64,000 bases of DNA from Sphingomonas immobilis (GTDB taxonomy: Bacteria; Pseudomonadota; Alphaproteobacteria; Sphingomonadales; Sphingomonadaceae), in assembly GCF_030580995.1 (NCBI RefSeq), contig NZ_JAUQSZ010000014.1, positions 1 through 64,000 of the forward strand, written 5' to 3'. Below, piece by piece: positions 35,261-43,012 of this stretch. The translations under genes were made by a program, and so were the position numbers. Position 1 is the first letter of the stretch. Each line of letters opens with the position of its first letter. The notes beneath the pieces were generated by a model. That model was not told the origin of the DNA. It was given only the letters and a program-made list of their open reading frames with translations, and did no database searches.

Positions 35261-35277
35261 GCATCTTTAATACATCT
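35256..35277 (-). promoter_or_regulatory. Candidate NsrR box
   Basis: On the minus strand two adjacent 11-mers read AGATGTATTAA and AGATGCATGAT, a tandem of the GATG(C/T)AT half-motif known for NsrR. It lies at the start of the truncated-globin gene, first of the NO-detoxification unit. The match is by eye and not scored. Confidence 0.5.
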
Positions 35278-35284
35278 ATCATGA

Positions 35285-35488
35285 TTGCGCATAAACGCAA
35301 GGCTAGCGCATATTTCCAGGTCGTCGGTCGCGGCGATGTACACAGCCTGAGAAACTGCTCAGCCCCGCCAGTTTCGCCTTGGATCCGAAACACGAAGGCA
35401 TAGCATTTGCCAGCGACCCGAAGGAGTCTCGGTAAGACGTAGACACCTTCCCTTGCCCGCCCGTCAAAAGACGGGCGGGTTTTCTTTT
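35285..35488 (+). ncRNA. Possible small RNA ending in a strong terminator
   Basis: This 333-base gap (35261-35594) has no gene. A promoter-like pair TTGCGC (35285) and CATATT (35309) with an 18-base spacer is followed, ~145 bases later, by an intrinsic terminator on the plus strand. No plus-strand coding gene ends here, so a short untranslated RNA is one explanation. I could not match it to 6S, SRP, tmRNA or any riboswitch. Confidence 0.3.
35456..35488 (+). terminator. Intrinsic terminator
   Basis: Perfect 10-bp stem CCCGCCCGTC / GACGGGCGGG around an AAAA loop, followed by TTTTCTTTT. The T-tract is on the plus strand only, so it ends a rightward transcript. Confidence 0.8.
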
Positions 35489-35594
35489 CCGATGCCGTCG
35501 GACATTCCCTGGAGCGCTAATCCGCGTGATCTGGCGCACTCGGATTTTTCAAACACCGTCACAAATACCTAGTTGTGCGCAGCTCAAGATCTGA

Positions 35595-36809
35595 TCACCC
35601 GATTTTCGCGATCAAGCGGCCGGCGGCACCCTGCTCTGCCGCCAGATTGCGATTATAGGCGAGCGGCATCCGGGGACTCTTCCAGCGTAGCGCATCCATG
35701 ATCCCCGCCAGATCCTCGCCGCTCGCAAACAGATCCTGGTTCAAGCCCACCCGCGTCGAGTGCGCGCTCACCCCCTTGAGCAACTGCGCCAGATCATCGG
35801 CGGTGAGGTCGCTCAGCGCGCCCTTGTCGAACGCGCGCTGGATCATTGCCCGCCAGATCGGCCCGATCGAACCCGGGTGCAACGCCCCCTCTCCCACATC
35901 ATATTCGGTGCGCGCCGGCACCGCCGGCTTCGGCAACGTCTTGCGCAGATCCCAGGCTTCGCGGCCAGAAATCGTCTCGATCCGCCGCCCCTTGACCGCC
36001 GCCCGCGCCTTGTAACGGCGCACCTGCACCCGGCGAAACAATGGCCCGCTCTCTACCCCCGACGCCGCGCGCCAGGCCGTGATCGCACGCACGGAGCGCG
36101 GGCTCAGGAACGCGGTGGCCCCCTCCCCGTCCTGGTCGCCCTTGTGGCGCGGAATCGTCAGTAGCCGCGCCTCGGGATCGATGGCCTCGAGGACATGCTC
36201 CACCTCGACCGCCACCAGTTCGGAGGCGCGCAGGCCGGTGTCGTAGGCGATCGACAGTAAGGCGCGATCGCGAAGGCCCGGCAAATCGTCGCCACAGGCT
36301 TCCAGGATCGCCCTGATGTTAAGACCGCGGGGCTGATCGCGCTCGACATCGCGGACCGCCCCCTTGAATCGCAGCGGACGCGCCTGGGCCTGTGCGACGC
36401 CCTTTTCGCGGCGAATTGCCCGCAGCCGCAGCTTGACCAGCTCGGCCTGCGTCGGATCCTTCAATTCGAGTAGCTGGTGGAGCTTGGCGATCGAGGCCTT
36501 GTAGCGGCCGAGTGAGGCGGGCTTGCCCCCCTTCCCGGCCCGCCAATCCAGATAGTCGGCGACGGCTTCGGGGGTCGCCGGCACGGTCACGCACCCGTTC
36601 TGCCGACACCAAAGATCGAATGCCTCGATGTCGCCCGCTAGGGCACGCAGAGTGTGCGGTGAGGAGGCCGCCTGATAGGCGGCGATCAACTCGGCATTCA
36701 CCGTGATCGGCGACTGACAGCGTAGCTTGGTCACTTCCCAGACGAGGTCGACGGTCTGCGAGCCAGACTGACCGCCGATCAGCGCTGGAAGGCTCTCTGC
36801 CGTGTTCAT
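35595..36809 (-). CDS. Tyrosine recombinase / site-specific integrase
   Basis: A 404-residue integrase. The N-terminal SAM-like core-binding domain (PATPEAVADYLDWRAGKGGKPASLGRYKASIAKLHQL) precedes the catalytic domain with Arg in DTGLRASELVAVEVEHV, the H-x-x-R box HSTRVG, the LRWKSPRM segment and the nucleophile Tyr in PLAYNRN. ATG at 36809 overlaps the stop of the TIR-like gene (ATGA). It lies at the junction between chromosomal-type stress genes and the replication module; no tRNA or att repeat was found beside it. It may serve plasmid dimer resolution or integration. Confidence 0.92.
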   Translation of the reverse strand: MNTAESLPALIGGQSGSQTVDLVWEVTKLRCQSPITVNAELIAAYQAASSPHTLRALAGDIEAFDLWCRQNGCVTVPATPEAVADYLDWRAGKGGKPASLGRYKASIAKLHQLLELKDPTQAELVKLRLRAIRREKGVAQAQARPLRFKGAVRDVERDQPRGLNIRAILEACGDDLPGLRDRALLSIAYDTGLRASELVAVEVEHVLEAIDPEARLLTIPRHKGDQDGEGATAFLSPRSVRAITAWRAASGVESGPLFRRVQVRRYKARAAVKGRRIETISGREAWDLRKTLPKPAVPARTEYDVGEGALHPGSIGPIWRAMIQRAFDKGALSDLTADDLAQLLKGVSAHSTRVGLNQDLFASGEDLAGIMDALRWKSPRMPLAYNRNLAAEQGAAGRLIAKIG

Positions 36810-37225
36810 CTCGACAGCGCGACGATCTGATCGAAGCTGTGTGCCTCAACCCCGTAGATGGCGGCGAGACCATTGAACGCGTCGACGGCGACCTGCAGCA
36901 CACGGTTTTCGCCCAGCGCCCGGTGTGCATAGCCCAGTTCGATCAGCACTTTGGGGTTAGCGCAGGCCTTGCCGCTCGCCGAGACCGCGATCGGGGTGAC
37001 GTCTCCGACGAAGACAGCCGCTTCGTCGATCTTGCGCAGGATGGTGGCGACAATATCGGGCGTTCCGGCGACGCCCTGCGTGTCCGAGGTCAGGCTCGGC
37101 CGATCGGCCTCATCGAGGTTGGCTGCGAGCATGCCAATCGCCTGATCGAGCGCCGAGCGGATGAGATCACGGGTCACCCGCGCGTCGAGATCGCTCTGCC
37201 AGGACCAGAAAACCGTCTTATCCAC
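36806..37225 (-). CDS. TIR-like / nucleotide-binding domain protein, probably C-terminally truncated
   Basis: A 139-residue protein: VFWSWQSDLDARVTRDLIRSALDQAI, a strand-helix alternation, then AAVFVGDVTPIAVSASGKACANPKVLIELGYAHRALGENRVLQV. The VFWSWQSD start and the NPKVLIELGYA segment resemble TIR-like nucleotide-binding proteins seen in signalling and defence. Relatives I recall are longer; here the frame ends 35 residues later exactly at the integrase start (ATGA overlap), so it may be a truncated copy captured by recombination. Starts with GTG at 37225 (AAGG upstream). Confidence 0.6.
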   Translation of the reverse strand: MDKTVFWSWQSDLDARVTRDLIRSALDQAIGMLAANLDEADRPSLTSDTQGVAGTPDIVATILRKIDEAAVFVGDVTPIAVSASGKACANPKVLIELGYAHRALGENRVLQVAVDAFNGLAAIYGVEAHSFDQIVALSR

Positions 37226-37396
37226 GCGCCTTGCCCCCTCGCCTGCGGGCGGTTTCTCTACTCCACCTTATAGAGAGACGTCAAACATGCTTATTTGATA
37301 ACTGAAATTATCGCATGTGCATACCTGGTCAGTATCGTAGAGGGAAACCAACTACTGACTTTGGTTTCCCAAATGGTTGCGATAGAGCCAGGGTTG

Positions 37397-38317
37397 ATGG
37401 CCTCCCCCTCCCCTTCCTGTGCCTCCAGCGAGCAAGCAATGCTCCTGCTCGGCCGACTGGATGGACGACTGCAGAACAGCCCATGGGCTGATATCTGGCT
37501 GGCCCGTGCGCGGTTGCAGGGCGCAGCCCAACTCGCCGGTCTCGCCGGCGTGCCCATCGACGTCCGGCATCTGCAGGACTGGATTTGCGGACGCACATCC
37601 CCTCCTCGCGCCTCTGAAGGGTTGAACGATCCCGTTTCGGTGGCGGCGGTGTTTCATCTCGCAATCGAGGCCAGCGTTGGCGACAACGGGCCGCTGGCGC
37701 GCGCGACGCTCAACGTCTTGCGCACTGTGCTGGATGATCGATCCGAAGCCGAAGTCTGGGCAGGCAGCGACCTGGCCTATTTCGGTCCCGCGTGGCGGCA
37801 GGCTCGCATCGAAGCACAAGCACCCTACCCTTCTCCTTCGCTGGCCTCCGTCGCCGATCGGATTACCGCTATGCTCAATACGGTCGTCGTCGCCGAGCAG
37901 TCTGCGGTGGACGTGACAGCGATCGACGGTCGAACGCTCAATCTCGAGCCGCGCGTGCGCGACCGCGCTTGGTTGGTGGCCAGCCATGTCCCCGCGATGC
38001 TCCATCATGCCGGACTCACTCTCGGCGTCCTGCCGTCTCTCATTCTGTTGCCGAAATTCCCGCCACCTGACGTAGGTGCGTTGACCAATGTCATTACACG
38101 ATCGCTGCTCGTTGCCTGCCAATCCGGCCTGAAGGATCTCGACTGGATCGAGCGCCAGGGGTCAAAGGCATTGGCGGTGTCCGCAACGCGCCGCAGCCGG
38201 GCACCACTCCTTGCCCGGCTTGCGCTCGCCTATCCTGGGCTTCGTCCGTCTGCCGTGGCGCGGCTCCTCGACGTTACTCCACAGGGGGCCCGCAAGCTGG
38301 TGGCTAAACTCGGGTAA
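37397..38317 (+). CDS. DUF1612-like protein with C-terminal helix-turn-helix
   Basis: About 306 residues. The N-terminal part (AMLLLGRLDGRLQNSPWADIWLARARLQGAAQLAGLAGVPIDVRHLQDW) and the C-terminal HTH-like end (RLALAYPGLRPSAVARLLDVTPQGARKLVAKLG) resemble DUF1612/RHTH proteins common on rhizobial and sphingomonad plasmids. ATG 37397 was chosen; the frame is open back to TTG 37295. It is convergent with parB. A role as a plasmid regulator is inferred. Confidence 0.65.
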   Translation: MASPSPSCASSEQAMLLLGRLDGRLQNSPWADIWLARARLQGAAQLAGLAGVPIDVRHLQDWICGRTSPPRASEGLNDPVSVAAVFHLAIEASVGDNGPLARATLNVLRTVLDDRSEAEVWAGSDLAYFGPAWRQARIEAQAPYPSPSLASVADRITAMLNTVVVAEQSAVDVTAIDGRTLNLEPRVRDRAWLVASHVPAMLHHAGLTLGVLPSLILLPKFPPPDVGALTNVITRSLLVACQSGLKDLDWIERQGSKALAVSATRRSRAPLLARLALAYPGLRPSAVARLLDVTPQGARKLVAKLG

Positions 38318-38324
38318 GGCAGCG

Positions 38325-39341
38325 CTACCGCCAATGCGTATCGAGCAGGGTCTTGATAGCAGCCTCCGCTTCGTCCCGTGATCCGCCAGCATGCGGGAGC
38401 AAGGTGATCCTAACCCCCTTGCGATCCCTGCCTTCGAACCGGAGCAACGGCTTTCCGTTCTGCGACGCCACGGTTTCGCTCGATCCTGACCTCTTGGGGG
38501 ATCCTGACTTCTTGGGGGGATCAGCCGCCAGCGCCAGCGCACGAACAATATCCGGCACGGCGACCGGAGCGCCCTCCCCTCCCGATCGCGCCCTCAAGGC
38601 CGCCGCTTCGGCAAATACCCGCTGGCGACGATCGTCGGGTTTCAGCAATGGCTTGATCGTTGTGACGTGCTTGATCCGCAAATCCTGCGGATTGGGAAAG
38701 GCGATCATCAGTTCGGCCGGCAGACGCGCGAGGTCGAGATAGCGGCTCAACCAGCTTTCGGTGACATTGATCCGCTCGGCCATGACCTTCTGCCTGCCCT
38801 CATAATAGGCTTCCAGAGCGCGGAGATAATCACGCGCGCGCTCGAGATCGCTGAGGTCTTCGCGCGCCCTGTTCTCAATGTCCGCTATGCGGAACGCTTC
38901 CTCGTCCGATAGTTCGCGAATATCGACGAGAAAGCGGAAGTCGGGATAGTTGTGGCTGCGCAGCCAGCTGATCGACCAATGGCGCCGCGCGCCGCAGATC
39001 ACCTCGAAATCATAATCGGGTTCCCCCCGCACACGGCGGACGATTGCGGGCATCTCCTGGCGCCCTTGCGCCTTCATGCTTTCGATAAGATCGGCGCACC
39101 GCTCTTCGTTGAGCAAGGCATATTCGCGGTTATGCCCAGCCCACATCCGGCAACGCGCGGGATCAACCAATTCATGGGTGCGGCTGACGACCGTCCCCGC
39201 CGCCAGTTCGGCCAATCGGTTCTCCCGGCCTGTCAGGACATTGGCTCCCAGGCCAGGCCGGCGCGGCGCGGGCGCATCCTCTTCGGGCGGATTGATCCCA
39301 GCGGCCAGTTCTGCTGCGAAACTCGCATTCTTTCTGCTCAT
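38325..39341 (-). CDS. parB: Plasmid partition protein ParB
   Basis: A 338-residue ParB/RepB-type centromere-binding protein. The N-terminal nuclease-like domain has the GARRHW box (VICGARRHWSISWL), then ENRAREDLSDLERARDYL and a central helix-turn-helix (GRQKVMAERINVTESWLSRYLDLARL). It follows parA on the same strand with a 46-base gap that contains a candidate parS palindrome 20 bases before the ATG at 39341. Confidence 0.93.
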   Translation of the reverse strand: MSRKNASFAAELAAGINPPEEDAPAPRRPGLGANVLTGRENRLAELAAGTVVSRTHELVDPARCRMWAGHNREYALLNEERCADLIESMKAQGRQEMPAIVRRVRGEPDYDFEVICGARRHWSISWLRSHNYPDFRFLVDIRELSDEEAFRIADIENRAREDLSDLERARDYLRALEAYYEGRQKVMAERINVTESWLSRYLDLARLPAELMIAFPNPQDLRIKHVTTIKPLLKPDDRRQRVFAEAAALRARSGGEGAPVAVPDIVRALALAADPPKKSGSPKRSGSSETVASQNGKPLLRFEGRDRKGVRITLLPHAGGSRDEAEAAIKTLLDTHWR

Positions 39342-39361
39342 GAAGCCGTTCCTTCACCCGG

Positions 39362-39379
39362 AATTGCACCGGTGCAATT
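39362..39379. promoter_or_regulatory. Candidate parS site 1
   Basis: Perfect 18-bp palindrome AATTGCACCGGTGCAATT between the parA stop and parB start. The same sequence recurs at 40747-40764 upstream of parA. Position and duplication around parAB point to a centromere/operator. Confidence 0.75.
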
Positions 39380-39387
39380 TTGCTGTT

Positions 39388-40590
39388 TCACGCCAGACCT
39401 TCCTTGCGCAAACGGCTCAAATGGCTGGGCCACATGGCCCGAATATCCAACTCGAGCTCGGCATTCACCCCATCGAGATAGGTGAGGCAGCGGTTGCGGA
39501 CGGCGCTGCTCGTCACCGGACCGTCAAGCTCATAGACCGTCATCAAACGGGCGGTCGCGTTGTCGATCTCAGCCGAGTCCTTGAGCGGGGTGCGCACCAT
39601 CGCCTGACCAAACAGCGTCCGCATCAGATTGAGCAGCTCTTTCTGCATCGACTTATTCTCATCGACCTTGGAAGCAACGAAGCGCAGGAATCTGAGAGTC
39701 GGCGCGAAACCACGTTCGGCCAGCGTCTCGATAGTCTCATCAAGCATCGCCAGAAACGCCGCGGTCGAGGAAAAGTCCATGACGGTTGGCGGCACCGGCA
39801 CGACGAGTGCGTTCGCGGCGCGCAACACCGACAATGAGATGGCTCCGAGGGCTGGTGGCGGATCGAGGACGATGACATCAAAGCGATCGGAGATGCTGGC
39901 GATACCCTCGGAGAGGCGATCGATAAGCCCCCCCTGCCCTCGCGCCATTCGGGCCGCGATCTCATATTCCGATTGAAACAGTCGCAAATTTGCCGGGATC
40001 AGTTCGAGACCGTCGAAATGCGTTTTGCGCAGCGCATAATCGAGCGAGGTCATCTCCTCCTCTCGTAGAAACGGGTACAGCGTGTCCTCCTCACTCAGGT
40101 CGAGATCAGGCACATAGCCGAACAACGTCGTCGCCGAAGCCTGACTATCGCAGTCGATAAGGGCAACGCGGTAGCCCTGGATCGCGAGATATTGGGCAAG
40201 GTGGACAGACAAGGTCGATTTGCCGACGCCTCCCTTGAAGTTCTGGACGGCGACGACACAGCATGGATCATCAGGTGCCCGCCAGGGCCTAGTGCCGAAC
40301 AGGCCTCGCATATCATTGAGTTGGGCGAGGGTGTAGCCAACCCTGCGATTATTCTCGGTTCGCGGTGGTGGCGGAAGACGCCCATCCTTTTCCGCGTCGC
40401 GGATCGCAGCGGGCGTCCGTCCGACGAGATCAGCGGCCTTTCCGATCGGGAAGGTGGGCTCGCGTCGCTCGTCCGCCCGTGCGCTGCGCGCTGAATCGCG
40501 AAGGCGCTCCAGCACCGATGAGGTCCGCTGGGCAAGCGTCGCCACCGAGAGAAGATCATGGGTGTCGTCGATGTCTAGTGATGCTGCCAC
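39388..40590 (-). CDS. parA: Plasmid partition ATPase ParA with N-terminal HTH
   Basis: A 400-residue P-loop partition ATPase. The deviant Walker A is QNFKGGVGKSTLSVHLAQYL, then LIDCDSQAS and the switch motif VIVLDPPPALGA. About 110 extra N-terminal residues hold a MerR-like helix-turn-helix (IGKAADLVGRTPAAIRDAEKDGRLPPP ... GYTLAQLNDM), the type Ia ParA layout that autorepresses the operon. It lies between repA and parB, all leftward, with a candidate parS on each side. Confidence 0.95.
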   Translation of the reverse strand: MAASLDIDDTHDLLSVATLAQRTSSVLERLRDSARSARADERREPTFPIGKAADLVGRTPAAIRDAEKDGRLPPPPRTENNRRVGYTLAQLNDMRGLFGTRPWRAPDDPCCVVAVQNFKGGVGKSTLSVHLAQYLAIQGYRVALIDCDSQASATTLFGYVPDLDLSEEDTLYPFLREEEMTSLDYALRKTHFDGLELIPANLRLFQSEYEIAARMARGQGGLIDRLSEGIASISDRFDVIVLDPPPALGAISLSVLRAANALVVPVPPTVMDFSSTAAFLAMLDETIETLAERGFAPTLRFLRFVASKVDENKSMQKELLNLMRTLFGQAMVRTPLKDSAEIDNATARLMTVYELDGPVTSSAVRNRCLTYLDGVNAELELDIRAMWPSHLSRLRKEGLA

Positions 40591-40743
40591 AGGGCGCCCC
40601 TTTGCGAAACTGAGGGCATAGTAGCGCTACTTGCGCTTTTTCGTCAAATAAAAGCGTTATTTCGAAAGTGGGACTTTGCTTTGAGCCGAAATCGCTGCGA
40701 GAGCGCCTACCAAGCGGCCCATCCTGACTCGGTGGGGGCACGA

Positions 40744-40767
40744 CGAAATTGCACCGGTGCAATTTCG
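40744..40767. promoter_or_regulatory. Candidate parS site 2
   Basis: The 18-bp palindrome AATTGCACCGGTGCAATT, here extended to a perfect 24-bp palindrome by CGA and TCG arms. It sits just after the repA stop and upstream of parA, in the position of the parAB operator. Confidence 0.75.
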
Positions 40768-40768
40768 C

Positions 40769-41935
40769 TTATGGGCGCCCCCTTCGGGCAACGAAGCTCT
40801 CGCAAAAACCGGTCCACGAACTGGTCAGCTTCGCGCCCTTGAGCTTCGCCAAACGGTCTCCCATCTGCTGGCGATAGGCGTCAGCAATGAGATCGATATC
40901 CCAGCCACCGCCGTGCGACCGGGCGATGGTCGCCAAGCCTTCCGCGTTGAACCGGATCGTTCCTTGCGGAAAGACGATCTCCGAACTCTTCTCCGGCGCG
41001 ACAAGCGCGCTGATGGCCGCCTTCACGACCGATCCCACTTCCACCGTCTCGGCAACCGTCTCTACAGCCCCTTCCCGGCGTGCCTTACGCCCCGTCGAGT
41101 GCCGCTCAATCTCATCGACGGTCGCGATCTGCGCCGGCGCATCCTTCGGCTCGAAACGGAACTCGATCTCGGTCACTGTCCGGCCCTGTCGTATCTCCTT
41201 CCACTCCACCCGGAAGTGGGCCAGCTGGTCGATCTCGGCCTTCGCCTTCTCGAGCACCTTGCGACGGAGCTGCGCGAAATCCTTATAAACGTCTGGCGAA
41301 ATGCCCAGCGCCGCACGCAGCGCCGCCATATCGCCCTTCCAGGTCGATTGGCGACGATGGAGCCGCAGCGATCCGATTTCATAAAGCTTGAGCGCATAGC
41401 TCGATCGAAAGCCGAGTACCGCCTGTCGATTGAGAACGGCATAGCTCTCAGATTCCTGAATGAGCTTGCGCGCATCAGGCGTAAACTCCCATTCAATCCA
41501 CCCCGCATCCGCACCGTCCAAATCTTCAGCCTCTTCGCGGGACGACGAGATCAGGGAAAAGCGCAGCGTCGCTTTCTTGCCGCGCCAGGATCGGTCGTCG
41601 ATCGCGAAGAGGGTGCGGTGAAGTTCCTCCAGCATGTCGGAGATACGTTCGTTACCCTTGTGGCCGCGGCGGATATCGGCCTTGCGCATGCGATGCGGCC
41701 GGTCCTGCCAAGCATCGCCGCCTGCTGTCAGGATCATCAACGCGAGCAACCGGGACGCCGTCAGGCTGAGCGATTGGCCTTTCACGAACTTAATCTCAAC
41801 AATGCTGCCGGGTTTGGCAAATTCCTCGCCACCCTTCGCCTGCAAGGCCGCTGCAACACGCATAGCACGGCCAGGGGCCGAATCGGCTTGCGCCTCTTGC
41901 GCTGCATCCGCGCTTAGATTTTCCGCATGTTCCAT
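40769..41935 (-). CDS. repA: Plasmid replication initiator RepA
   Basis: A 388-residue initiator of the RPA family found on sphingomonad plasmids: VEIKFVKGQSLSLTASRLLALMILTAGGDAW, WIEWEFTPDARKLIQESESYAVLNRQAVLGFRSSYALKLYEIGSLRLH and the winged-helix-like FKVEWKEIRQGRTVTEIEF region. It precedes parA-parB in the same direction and lies next to an iteron array (42204-42310), the arrangement expected for an iteron-controlled replicon. Confidence 0.88.
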   Translation of the reverse strand: MEHAENLSADAAQEAQADSAPGRAMRVAAALQAKGGEEFAKPGSIVEIKFVKGQSLSLTASRLLALMILTAGGDAWQDRPHRMRKADIRRGHKGNERISDMLEELHRTLFAIDDRSWRGKKATLRFSLISSSREEAEDLDGADAGWIEWEFTPDARKLIQESESYAVLNRQAVLGFRSSYALKLYEIGSLRLHRRQSTWKGDMAALRAALGISPDVYKDFAQLRRKVLEKAKAEIDQLAHFRVEWKEIRQGRTVTEIEFRFEPKDAPAQIATVDEIERHSTGRKARREGAVETVAETVEVGSVVKAAISALVAPEKSSEIVFPQGTIRFNAEGLATIARSHGGGWDIDLIADAYRQQMGDRLAKLKGAKLTSSWTGFCESFVARRGRP

Positions 41936-42611
41936 GTCATATAGGCCGAGCGCATATTGGGCAGATTCGTCTAATTGCTGCCTGACCTGTCCTCGCTCGT
42001 CAAGTCAGGGCAGGCTGAAACGCTTTTGCCGCCCCCATCCGGTCAGGTTCGAATCGTATGACGCCTCTGCAGAATCCTTGAGATTTCGCCGAGTCGCAAT
42101 GCAATTCGGGTTCTGTCCGTTTTCGGCTCGCTCACGCGCGATAAACGCGCCAGAATGCCACCGTTCGAAAGCGCGAGATCGCCTGACGCCATCGCCCCCA
42201 ATCGGTCAGGATAGCCCCAATAGGTCAGCTATCTCCCCCCGACCAGTCAGGATGATGCCCCCGCCGGGTCAGGCAAAATCCCCCGCGCGGTCAGGATAAA
42301 CGCGACAGACCATTGAAATTGCAAACCTTTTCGGCACCGAATCTGAATCACTTAGAATCATGAATCCTTCCGCTGCAAGCAGCGGCGTTGTTTTAGAATG
42401 ATTCTAAGAGATCAAGCAGGCGATTCGTTGAGCCTTTACGGTCGGGGACATACCCGCCCCCCTAGCTGGGGGGATACCTCCAGGCCGGTGTTCCACGATA
42501 GCATCACGGTCTCGATCCTCGGCAGCTCCGCCCTGCGACGAGATCCTCAGCGAACCGATCGTAGCTGCATCACCGCTCGTCGCCGCTGGGCAGACGCAGT
42601 GAGGAGGTCGC
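41936..42611. other. Probable plasmid replication origin region
   Basis: A 676-base gene-free stretch between repA and ssb. It contains GGTCAG-type iterons (see separate entry), an AT-richer segment (42310-42365), an 11-base inverted repeat CTTAGAATCAT / ATGATTCTAAG (42351-42361 and 42398-42408), a hairpin CCGCTG-CAAG-CAGCGG (42370-42385) and a CCCCCC-TAGCT-GGGGGG hairpin (42457-42473) before ssb. Together these fit an oriV. Confidence 0.6.
42204..42294. repeat. Iteron array upstream of repA
   Basis: The core (G/A)GTCAG starts at 42204, 42223, 42245, 42267 and 42289; the last four are exactly 22 bases apart, each preceded by a C-rich run and mostly followed by G and an A-rich segment. A further GGTCAGG lies at 42041. 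Helical-phase spacing of about two turns is the mark of Rep-binding iterons. Confidence 0.7.
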
Positions 42612-42932
42612 ATGATCAATTTTGCCAAATTCGAGATCATCGGACGGATCGGTGAGATCGATGCCAAGCCCAAGGTCACCAACATCTCGGTATGCGCGAA
42701 CTACCGCCGCCGCGGAGAAGGCGATCAGTGGATCGAGGATAGCTACTGGAACCGAGTCGTCATTTTCAGCGACGGCCAGCGGAAATATATCGATGAGAAT
42801 GCCCGGGTTGGCGATCTCGTGCGGATTGCCGGACGGCTCCGTGACACCTCCTACGAGCGCGACGGCACCACTCACTACACGACCGACCGAATCGTCGAAG
42901 AGTTCGGTGTGCTCGCGGCAAAGGCGGCATAG
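42612..42932 (+). CDS. ssb: Single-stranded DNA-binding protein
   Basis: A 106-residue short SSB: INFAKFEIIGRIGEIDAKPKVTNISVCANYRRRGEGDQWIEDSYWNRVVIF followed by ENARVGDLVRIAGRLRDTSYERDG. It lacks the acidic C-terminal tail that recruits partner proteins in chromosomal SSB, as is usual for small plasmid versions. ATG at 42612 is preceded by GAGGAGG. First gene of the rightward backbone block. Confidence 0.9.
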   Translation: MINFAKFEIIGRIGEIDAKPKVTNISVCANYRRRGEGDQWIEDSYWNRVVIFSDGQRKYIDENARVGDLVRIAGRLRDTSYERDGTTHYTTDRIVEEFGVLAAKAA

Positions 42933-43012
42933 ATCGCAGGAGGCAGCGCCGATCGGCAAGAGGAGAGGGGGCATGCGCGGAGCGACCTTGAATTTCGACA
43001 GGAGTTTCGCCC

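Noticed and set aside
35261-35594. tmRNA, tRNA or 6S RNA next to the integrase as an attachment site
   Set aside because: No TΨC-like GGTTCGA segment, CCA end or known consensus could be found; only a terminator and weak promoter boxes are supported.
38456-38520. Short tandem repeat in the parB gene (GATCCTGACTTCTTGGGG-like units)
   Set aside because: It is a two-unit in-frame repeat coding GSPK/RSGS linker residues; too short to be a separate element.
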